Shown here piece after piece: positions 1 through 4,536 of a DNA stretch of 6,411 bases (its first letter is position 1; each line of letters opens with the position of its first letter). The DNA is taken from the NCBI GenBank assembly GCA_035570935.1, contig DATMKU010000308.1, forward strand, positions 1-6,411. Reading direction: 5' to 3'. The position numbers and the translations under genes are program-made. Below the pieces are notes generated by a model, which was given only the letters and a program-made list of their open reading frames with translations, did no database searches and had not been told where the DNA came from. The stretch is from AP-15 sp035570935 (GTDB lineage: Bacteria > Pseudomonadota > Alphaproteobacteria > ATCC43930 > CGMCC-115725).

Positions 1-1
1 G

Positions 2-958
2 ATGCGGCTCAGCATTCTCGATGACTACCAAGGTGTCGCGCTCAATATGGCGGACTGGGCGCCGGTCAGGAGCCGCGGCGTCGAAATCGCCGTCGAGCGG
101 CATGCTTTCGCCGATGAGGACGCGGTGGTGCGCGTGCTCGCCGATTCCGAGCTTGTCGCGGCAATGCGCGAGCGTACGGCGTTTACGAAATCCGTCGTCG
201 AGCGCCTGCCGAAGCTGAAGCTGCTGATCACGACCGGCATGCGCAACGCCTCGTTCGACATGGCAACGCTTAAGGATCGCGGCGTCACGGTGTGCGGCAC
301 CGGGGGCCCCGGCGGCGGCAACGAGGATACCGCCGAGCTGGCCTGGGGGCTGATCCTCGGCGCCGCCCGGCGCATCGCCGAGGACCATCAGTTCATGCGT
401 CAAGGCGGATGGCAGACCCGCATAGGCCACCGCGTCGCCGGCAAGACGCTCGGCCTGTTGGGCCTCGGGCGGCTTGGCAGTGCCGTCGCCCGCGTCGGCA
501 TCGCCTTTGGCATGAAAGCGATCGCCTGGAGCCAGAACCTGGCTGGCGAGAAGGCGGCGGCGCAGGGCGTCGAGCGGGTCGAGAAGGACGAGCTTTTCCG
601 CCGCGCCGACATTCTCTCGGTTCATCTGGTGTTGAGCCCGCGCAGCCGCGGACTTGTCGGCGCCCGCGAGATCGGGCTGATGAAACCCTCGGCGATCCTG
701 GTCAATACCTCGCGCGGGCCGATCTGCGACACCGAGGCGATTATCGCCGCGCTGAAGGAGGGGCGTCTCGCCTATGCTGGGTTCGACGTCTACGACAAGG
801 AGCCGCTGCCGATCGACCATCCGCTGCGCACCGCGCCAAACGTGATCCTGACGCCGCATATCGGCTACGTCACCGACGAGAATTACCGCAGCTCCTATCC
901 TCAGATCGTCGAAAACGTCGCGGCCTTCCTCGACGGCAAGCCGATCCGGGTGATCTGA
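2..958 (+). CDS. D-2-hydroxyacid dehydrogenase family protein (NAD-dependent)
   Basis: This 318-residue protein has the full layout of NAD(P)-dependent D-isomer-specific 2-hydroxyacid dehydrogenases, which interconvert 2-oxoacids and D-2-hydroxyacids in the cytoplasm. A substrate-binding half (about residues 1-100 and 290-318) flanks a Rossmann domain. The dinucleotide motif GLGRLG is at 154-159. The three catalytic residues are visible: Arg238 in NTSRGP, Glu267 in DVYDKEP and His286 in TPHIGY. The TTGMRNASFD stretch near 77-86 matches a subgroup usually annotated only to family level, so the substrate (glycerate, phosphoglycerate, glyoxylate or another) cannot be named. The length is normal and nothing is broken. 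The ATG at base 2 gives a typical N-terminus, but its ribosome-binding site lies outside the window. The GNAT gene begins 28 bases downstream on the same strand and is probably co-transcribed. Confidence 0.95.
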   Translation: MRLSILDDYQGVALNMADWAPVRSRGVEIAVERHAFADEDAVVRVLADSELVAAMRERTAFTKSVVERLPKLKLLITTGMRNASFDMATLKDRGVTVCGTGGPGGGNEDTAELAWGLILGAARRIAEDHQFMRQGGWQTRIGHRVAGKTLGLLGLGRLGSAVARVGIAFGMKAIAWSQNLAGEKAAAQGVERVEKDELFRRADILSVHLVLSPRSRGLVGAREIGLMKPSAILVNTSRGPICDTEAIIAALKEGRLAYAGFDVYDKEPLPIDHPLRTAPNVILTPHIGYVTDENYRSSYPQIVENVAAFLDGKPIRVI

Positions 959-960
959 GC

Positions 961-977
961 CGGTTCACGGTGAACCG
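961..977. repeat. Perfect intergenic palindrome, 8-base arms
   Basis: The sequence CGGTTCACGGTGAACCG is a perfect inverted repeat with 8-base arms around one central G. It starts two bases after the dehydrogenase stop codon and ends nine bases before the acetyltransferase ATG. As RNA it could fold as a 7-pair stem with a 3-base loop. No T-run follows, so it is not a standard intrinsic terminator. It could be a dispersed palindromic element, an operator for a dimeric regulator or an mRNA-processing hairpin. No second copy was found in this window. Confidence 0.75.
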
Positions 978-986
978 CGAGCCCGA

Positions 987-1532
987 ATGACTGGCGACCT
1001 CTCGATCCGGCCGTCCGACGATCGCGATGTTTCCGCGATCGCCGCAATCTACCACCATCACGTATTGCACGGGATCGCGTCCTTCGAAGAGGAGCCGCCC
1101 GAGCCGGACGAGATCGCCCACCGGCGGGATGCCATTCTTGCCCGCGGCTTGCCCTACCTCGTCGCCGAACGCGGGCGGCGGGTGCTCGGCTATTGCTATG
1201 CGAGCCCTTACCGTGCGCGCTCGGCCTATCGTTTTTCAGTCGAGGATTCGATCTATATCGACCAGGCCGAACTCGGCCGCGGCATCGGGCGCGCCTTGCT
1301 GTCCGAACTGATCGAAGAGTGCACGGCGCGAGGCTACCGTCAGATGGTTGCGGTGATCGGCGGCAGCGAGCAATTTCCGTCGATCCGGCTGCATCAGGCG
1401 CTCGGCTTCGCCGAAATCGGCGTGCTGCGCGCGATCGGCTACAAATTCGGCGGCTGGGTCGACACTGTATTGATGCAGCGCGCGCTCGGCGGCGCGACCG
1501 GCCCCGGCAGAACAGGAGGCGAGCATGGCTGA
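987..1532 (+). CDS. GNAT family N-acetyltransferase, phosphinothricin acetyltransferase-like
   Basis: This 181-residue protein is a cytoplasmic acetyl-CoA-dependent acetyltransferase resembling the phosphinothricin / methionine sulfoximine acetyltransferase (PAT, YncA/MnaT) group. Family landmarks appear in order: an N-terminal IRPSDDRDVSAIAAIY helix (7-22), SFEEEPP (32-38), GLPYLVAE (54-61), GYCYASPYRARSAYRFSVEDSIY split across strands 68-90, the acetyl-CoA pyrophosphate loop GRGIGRALL (97-105), VIGGS (123-127), SIRLHQALGF (132-141) and GWVDTVLMQ near 156-164. Two usual positions differ: Leu96 sits where many GNATs have Gln or Arg in the R/QxxGxG/A motif, and Gln129 replaces a frequent Asn. 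The natural substrate is unknown; many chromosomal members acetylate methionine analogues or amino acids rather than the herbicide. The last residues after about 168 are a loose Gly-rich tail overlapping the next gene by 8 bases. No strong Shine-Dalgarno precedes the ATG, which fits translation from the upstream transcript. Confidence 0.93.
   Translation: MTGDLSIRPSDDRDVSAIAAIYHHHVLHGIASFEEEPPEPDEIAHRRDAILARGLPYLVAERGRRVLGYCYASPYRARSAYRFSVEDSIYIDQAELGRGIGRALLSELIEECTARGYRQMVAVIGGSEQFPSIRLHQALGFAEIGVLRAIGYKFGGWVDTVLMQRALGGATGPGRTGGEHG
1514..1519 (+). promoter_or_regulatory. Strong ribosome-binding site for the DOPA dioxygenase gene
   Basis: AGGAGG lies five bases before the ATG at 1525 and inside the end of the acetyltransferase gene. 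It fixes the start of the next gene and supports translation of both genes from one message. Confidence 0.85.
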
Positions 1533-1896
1533 GTCATTTGCCGATCCGGACCGGATCGAGGGCTACCACGCCCACATCTATTACGATCCGGCAACAACCC
1601 GCGCGAAAGCCGAACGGGTGCGCCAAGGGGTCGGCGAGCGCTTTGAGACGAGGCTCGGCAATTGGCACGACGACCCGGTCGGGCCGCATCCGGTATCGAT
1701 GTACCAGATTGCGTTCGCGACCGCCGAGTTTCCGCGGCTGGTGCCGTGGCTGATGCTGAACCGCGACGGGCTCGACGTGCTGGTTCACCCGCTCTCCGGC
1801 GACAGCCTAGCCGACCACACGCGGTTTGCGATGTGGCTCGGCCAAGCTCTGCCATTGCGGCTCGACGTGCTTCGCCGGAGCTCCCGCACCGGCTGA
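1525..1896 (+). CDS. DOPA 4,5-dioxygenase family protein
   Basis: This 123-residue protein matches the small DOPA 4,5-dioxygenase family (Pfam DOPA_dioxygen), whose fungal founder opens the ring of L-DOPA by extradiol cleavage. Visible family signatures are the N-terminal GYHAHIYYD (13-21), a charged helix AKAERVRQGVGERF (27-40), GPHPVSMYQIAF (53-64) and a C-terminal GLDVLVHPLSGD stretch (82-93) followed by DH (97-98). The conserved histidines His15, His17, His55, His88 and His98 are the likely metal or substrate ligands. The length is normal for bacterial members. The activity of most bacterial copies is unproven, so a catechol-type substrate is a family-based guess. Its ATG overlaps the acetyltransferase stop by 8 bases (ATGGCTGA), a typical coupling arrangement. 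There is no signal peptide, so the protein should be cytoplasmic. Confidence 0.9.
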   Translation: MAESFADPDRIEGYHAHIYYDPATTRAKAERVRQGVGERFETRLGNWHDDPVGPHPVSMYQIAFATAEFPRLVPWLMLNRDGLDVLVHPLSGDSLADHTRFAMWLGQALPLRLDVLRRSSRTG

Positions 1897-1899
1897 CCC

Positions 1900-1920
1900 C
1901 GGCCGCCCTATATGCGGCCG
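1900..1920. terminator. Hairpin between convergent genes, possible bidirectional terminator
   Basis: CGGCCGC and GCGGCCG form a 7-pair all-G/C stem around the loop CCTATAT. The hairpin starts four bases after the dioxygenase stop and also spans the TAG stop of the DUF3309 gene coming from the other side. Its position between convergent genes suits a two-way terminator, but neither strand shows the T-run expected of an intrinsic terminator, so function is uncertain. Confidence 0.4.
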
Positions 1921-2063
1921 ACCAGCAACAGCACAACGACGATGACGAGGAGGATCCCGACGCCGCCGCTCGGGTAATACCCCCAGCCGCCGCTGTAGCC
2001 CCATGTCGGCAATGCGCCGATCAGCAGCAGGATCAAGATTATCAGAAGGATAGTGCCCAGCAT
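1908..2063 (-). CDS. DUF3309 family small membrane protein
   Basis: This 51-residue hydrophobic protein begins MLGTILLIILILLLIGALP and ends VVVLLLVGRI, as in the DUF3309 family common in Alpha- and other Proteobacteria. Two membrane segments (about residues 2-17 and 36-48) flank a short loop rich in Gly, Tyr and Trp (WGYSGGWGYYPSGG). The function of the family is unknown; small size and two helices suggest an inner-membrane protein or membrane-stress factor. I chose the ATG at 2063 because it gives the family's usual N-terminus and follows a modest GGGA motif. A GTG at 2090 would add nine charged residues not typical of the family. It is convergent with the dioxygenase gene and lies 113 bases downstream of the DUF882 gene on the same strand, so it could share that transcript or use its own promoter (see 2101-2125). 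Confidence 0.85.
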   Translation of the reverse strand: MLGTILLIILILLLIGALPTWGYSGGWGYYPSGGVGILLVIVVVLLLVGRI

Positions 2064-2176
2064 TTCATCCCGCACGTGTTTGTTGATCACCGAATCTAGA
2101 AACCCTGAGCGAGCCGTTCAGTTCCCCATTCGATTTCAGCAATCGCACGAATTTCGCTGGAGCCGAGGGCTCGCAG
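2064..2176. other. Intergenic region between DUF882 and DUF3309 genes
   Basis: This 113-base spacer holds the candidate EcfG promoter at 2101-2125 and a small inverted repeat, GAGCC-GAG-GGCTC at 2160-2172, just past the DUF882 stop codon. The 5-pair stem lacks a T-run, so I do not call it a terminator. I see no convincing sigma-70 promoter and no small gene. Confidence 0.6.
2101..2125 (-). promoter_or_regulatory. Candidate EcfG-type (general stress sigma) promoter for DUF3309
   Basis: On the minus strand GGAAC (2125-2121) is followed after 16 bases by GGTT (2104-2101). The alphaproteobacterial EcfG consensus is GGAAC, 16-17 bases, CGTT, so this matches 8 of 9 positions. It lies about 37 bases upstream of the DUF3309 ATG, leaving a short leader. 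The match is short and could be chance. Confidence 0.35.
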
Positions 2177-2737
2177 CTAGGCGCGGTACGACCCTCGCCA
2201 CTGGCGGACCGGGCCGCAATCGACATGGACAAAGTCGGAGCGCGGATAGTAGCCGACACCGCCGCCTCCGAGGCTCAGCGCCGCATCGCGGATCTGCTCG
2301 GTGCTGCGCCCCTCGCTGCGCAGATCGACCGCCATCCCTTTGATGTGATAGCTGTGCTTGGCGACGCCGACCCCTTCGAGATAGAGACGCCGGTTAGTGG
2401 TCGGCGAGCGATAGCCGCAGACCACGAGAAACGGGTCGCGGGTGTCGAGGCGGTCGCGCAGCATCCCCAGCAAATCGAGAACACCGGCGTTCATCGGCCG
2501 GATCTCGTCGCTATCATGATCGCGCAGGATCCAGTTGATGTCGCGCACTGCCTCGCGGAGGTAATGGCCGTCGGCCCAGTAGACCGTGCGCAGCCATTCA
2601 CCGGTGTGGACGTTGTAAAGCGAGACCGATCGCGGAGCAAAGGACACCGCCGTGGCGGGCTTGACCAAACCAACGGCAGCAATCGTAGCTGCGGCGCCGA
2701 GAAGACGGCGCCGGCTTAATAGTGTAGACGCGGACAA
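2177..2737 (-). CDS. DUF882 / M15-like murein endopeptidase, MepK (YcbK)-like, Tat-exported
   Basis: This 186-residue protein belongs to the DUF882 (Peptidase_M15_2) family, whose E. coli member MepK (YcbK) is a zinc endopeptidase that cleaves 3-3 (mDap-mDap) peptidoglycan cross-links. The N-terminus carries a twin-arginine signal (SRRRLLGAAA, residues 8-17), a hydrophobic stretch to about 28 and an ATA/V cleavage site near 30-31, so it should act folded in the periplasm. The domain shows GYRSPTTN (108-115), the zinc motif HIKGMAVD (His131, Asp138) and FVHVDCG (His171, Asp173), all expected for M15-type metal binding. The start is a TTG: an in-frame TAA lies two codons upstream, GGAG sits six bases before it, and any later start would lose the Tat signal. 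It follows the L,D-transpeptidase gene by 83 bases on the same strand, the same gene order as ycbB-ycbK in E. coli. Confidence 0.93.
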   Translation of the reverse strand: MSASTLLSRRRLLGAAATIAAVGLVKPATAVSFAPRSVSLYNVHTGEWLRTVYWADGHYLREAVRDINWILRDHDSDEIRPMNAGVLDLLGMLRDRLDTRDPFLVVCGYRSPTTNRRLYLEGVGVAKHSYHIKGMAVDLRSEGRSTEQIRDAALSLGGGGVGYYPRSDFVHVDCGPVRQWRGSYRA

Positions 2738-2820
2738 TGGTTACTCCCCCCGATTTCCCCGCGAGGGGCCATAGCATCCGAATCTCGGTTGAACAACCCC
2801 GACCGAACGGAAACTTGGGG
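2738..2820. other. Spacer between L,D-transpeptidase and DUF882 genes
   Basis: This 83-base spacer has a perfect inverted repeat, GGTTG-AA-CAACC at 2787-2798, which has the form of a small operator. It also has a 4-pair CCCC/GGGG hairpin at 2757-2768, just upstream of the ribosome-binding site. On the minus strand TTGTTC and TATGGC are 17 bases apart, a poor sigma-70 match. No T-run terminator is seen after the transpeptidase stop, so read-through from the transpeptidase gene is plausible. Confidence 0.5.
2744..2750 (-). promoter_or_regulatory. Ribosome-binding site that sets the TTG start of the DUF882 gene
   Basis: Read on the minus strand, GGGGGAG is followed by six bases and then TTG at 2737. 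With an in-frame stop two codons before the TTG, this is the only start that keeps the Tat signal peptide. Confidence 0.75.
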
Positions 2821-4404
2821 CTAGTCGCCGATTGTCGCGGTTTTCTGCGCTACGGTTGAGATACTCTGCCCCGGCTTCGCCTTATCGGCGGATCTTAGCC
2901 ACGATCTTTGGGCCACGGGCAGTTCTCGCGCTCGGCTCAGATATGCCCAGACCCTCGGATCGCGCTGATAGGGGTCGCCGCGGAACGCGATTGAGCCATC
3001 CGATTCGGGGATCGCCGTGCGATAGACGATAAAAACCGGAACCGGTTTTGGCAAAGTTCGGCTGTGCGTCCGGCCAACGTCGATCGCCTCGTCGATTTCT
3101 TCGGGATTTTCGCCGAGCAGCAGCGAGGCCAGCTCGCGCGGATGTTCGACCCGCACGCAGCCGTGGCTCATCATCCGGTCGGCGGCCTGAAAGCGCCATT
3201 TCTGCGGCGTGTCGTGGAGATAGACGTCAAAGCGGTCGTCCATCTCGAATTTGATCCGCCCCAATGAGCTGTAAGGCCCCGCCTCCTGCTGCACCGCCAT
3301 CGGCCCGCGCCAGCGCATGTGGTGTTCGGCGAGGTAATGGCGGTCACCGGCCAGTTTGGGCAGAATCTCTTTTCGGACGATCGAGGGCGGGACATTCCAC
3401 GGCGGGTTGAAGAGGATGTATTTGATGACCGATTGCAGCTCCGGGGTCTGCTTGTCGAACTCGCCGGCGACGACCCGCGTCGTGAACACCGGACGATCGT
3501 CGCGAAACAATTGCAGCTGGGCGACCGCGGTGTCGACGACGAGCCGATCGGCCGGGATGTCGCGCGGCAGCCAGCGCAGGCGTTCGAGGTTGATCGCGAT
3601 CTGCCGGGCCCGCCGCAGCGCCTCGGCGACGCCGACCCGCGGCGCGCGGCCATACGAGCCGATGACCGGCGACCGGCCGCCCGACGCGGCGATCGCGAGA
3701 TACTCGGCGTAAGCGCGGCGCATCTCCAGGTAGTCGGGCGAGGTCGGAGCGAGAGCCGCGACCGCTTGCGCCGGATCCGGCACCGACATCGCCCTCTCGA
3801 TCACGGCGACGACATCGACCGGCGCCGGTTGCAGATCCTCGTCCTCGGGGCGCTCGCCGACAGGCATCGCGCCCTGCGCCAGCGCGTCGGCATAGGCGAG
3901 GATCGCGTCGGACAACAAGAGGTCATGCTCGACCGGCGACAAGGTTTTGCCACGCGCGCCGAGGGCGATGCTGTGAAACGAAGCCGGATCGAGCCCTTGG
4001 CCGTCGGCGCGCGTCACCTCCGCCCACAATGCCGCCGCCGCGACCGGGCGGCTGTCCCAGACGGTCTTCCAGCCATGCGCCGCATAAAATCGCCGGACGA
4101 GATGCTCGTGCAGCCGCTCGCCGGCGACCACCACCCGACCCGCGGTGTCGAGCCGGTCTTCGATTTCGCTGTTGCCGGCAAACGGCGTCAGGGTCGCCGG
4201 GGTAGCGCTGACATCGATCGGCGGCGGCGCGGTCGGTGTCGGCGGCGGCGCGGGCGGATCGGCCGCGGCCATCCCCGGCGGCAGCATGAGCGCCGCGGCG
4301 CCGACGGCGATCGCCAGCACGCCCGCGGTCGCCAATTCGGCGGCGCCGCGCCAAATCGAGCGCACCGCGGGCACAGCGCCCCGCGCGCCGGACCTTCCGC
4401 TCAT
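2821..4404 (-). CDS. L,D-transpeptidase family protein, YcbB/LdtD-like
   Basis: From the chosen start this is a 527-residue periplasmic L,D-transpeptidase, which forms 3-3 peptidoglycan cross-links between diaminopimelate residues. A signal or anchor segment lies at about 23-48, then a Pro-rich linker (49-63), then an N-terminal scaffold-like region (about 80-240) with FYAAHGWKTVWD (106-117). The YkuD catalytic domain (about 285-465) follows, with INLERLRWLPRD (271-282), the family's NPPWNVPPSI (333-342), His397 in YLHDTP and the nucleophile Cys416 in SHGCVRV (413-419). A tail of about 65 residues ends the protein. YcbB relatives usually carry a peptidoglycan-binding domain between scaffold and catalytic parts; here only about 30 residues separate AASGG (239-243) from the catalytic region, so that module seems absent. 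I prefer the ATG at 4404: the frame stays open to an ATG at 4521, but that start adds 39 polar residues before the signal and nearly abuts recQ. The ribosome-binding site at 4404 is weak. Confidence 0.94.
   Translation of the reverse strand: MSGRSGARGAVPAVRSIWRGAAELATAGVLAIAVGAAALMLPPGMAAADPPAPPPTPTAPPPIDVSATPATLTPFAGNSEIEDRLDTAGRVVVAGERLHEHLVRRFYAAHGWKTVWDSRPVAAAALWAEVTRADGQGLDPASFHSIALGARGKTLSPVEHDLLLSDAILAYADALAQGAMPVGERPEDEDLQPAPVDVVAVIERAMSVPDPAQAVAALAPTSPDYLEMRRAYAEYLAIAASGGRSPVIGSYGRAPRVGVAEALRRARQIAINLERLRWLPRDIPADRLVVDTAVAQLQLFRDDRPVFTTRVVAGEFDKQTPELQSVIKYILFNPPWNVPPSIVRKEILPKLAGDRHYLAEHHMRWRGPMAVQQEAGPYSSLGRIKFEMDDRFDVYLHDTPQKWRFQAADRMMSHGCVRVEHPRELASLLLGENPEEIDEAIDVGRTHSRTLPKPVPVFIVYRTAIPESDGSIAFRGDPYQRDPRVWAYLSRARELPVAQRSWLRSADKAKPGQSISTVAQKTATIGD
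4219..4253. repeat. Short GC-rich direct repeat in the transpeptidase linker
   Basis: CGGCGGCGGCGCGG occurs at 4219-4232 and again at 4240-4253, a 21-base period. It encodes the repeated Ala-Pro-Pro-Pro segments of the proline-rich periplasmic linker. It is a site where slippage could alter linker length by whole codons. Confidence 0.6.
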
Positions 4405-4459
4405 CGGTTGCCCGACATGCTGCTGGCGGTCGCTCGAATTTGCGTTTTCCGGTAAAAGG

Positions 4460-4490
4460 TTGTCACGCTTTCCATCGAGACGGACATTAT
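4460..4490 (+). promoter_or_regulatory. Weak candidate sigma-70 promoter for recQ
   Basis: TTGTCA matches the -35 consensus at five of six bases and CATTAT matches the -10 consensus at four of six. The 19-base spacing is longer than usual. It lies about 47 bases upstream of the recQ GTG. Confidence 0.25.
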
Positions 4491-4521
4491 CACGCGCCAG
4501 CAAATTCTGCATCCGACGCAT

Positions 4522-4527
4522 AAGGAG
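4522..4527 (+). promoter_or_regulatory. Ribosome-binding site setting the recQ GTG start
   Basis: AAGGAG lies nine bases before GTG at 4537 in the recQ frame. The alternative in-frame ATG at 4570 has AGGAG only two bases before it, too close for normal initiation, so the GTG is preferred. Confidence 0.7.
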
Positions 4528-4536
4528 ACCGGTTCA

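Larger units (their letters stand above)
4405..4536. other. Divergent intergenic region between L,D-transpeptidase and recQ
   Basis: If the transpeptidase starts at 4404 this 132-base region must hold promoters for both directions. On the plus strand TTGTCA (4460-4465) is followed after 19 bases by CATTAT (4485-4490), a weak sigma-70-like match with a long spacer for recQ. On the minus strand GATAAT (4491-4486) resembles a -10 box and GTGACA (4466-4461) a -35 box, but neither has a good partner. The only convincing site is the recQ ribosome-binding site at 4522-4527. Confidence 0.5.

Noticed and set aside
292..990. Open frame of 232 codons overlapping the dehydrogenase in another plus-strand frame
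   Set aside because: The translation is Arg-rich low-complexity sequence without a family signature, and the overlapping frame has a complete dehydrogenase active site.
1439..1936. Minus-strand open frame of 165 codons across the acetyltransferase and dioxygenase genes
   Set aside because: It is antisense to two recognised proteins and has Ser/Arg/Ala-rich shadow composition and no plausible domain.
2064..2090. GTG start at 2090 for the DUF3309 gene
   Set aside because: The added nine charged residues are not typical of the family, whose members begin at the MLGTILL motif.
2160..2172. Inverted repeat GAGCC-GAG-GGCTC as a terminator of the DUF882 gene
   Set aside because: The stem is only five pairs and no T-run follows on the minus strand.
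2225..2719. Plus-strand open frame of 164 codons opposite the DUF882 gene
   Set aside because: The minus-strand frame has the Tat signal and zinc motifs; the plus-strand translation matches nothing I recognise.
3319..4455. Long open frame on the plus strand (378 codons) opposite the L,D-transpeptidase gene
   Set aside because: It is fully antisense to a gene with clear catalytic motifs, its translation is dominated by Arg, Asp and Gly as expected for a GC-rich shadow frame, and it shows no recognisable domain.
4405..4521. N-terminal extension of the L,D-transpeptidase from the ATG at 4521
   Set aside because: It would put 39 polar residues before the export signal, leave only 15 bases to the recQ start and has no minus-strand ribosome-binding site; the AAGGAG there serves recQ on the other strand.
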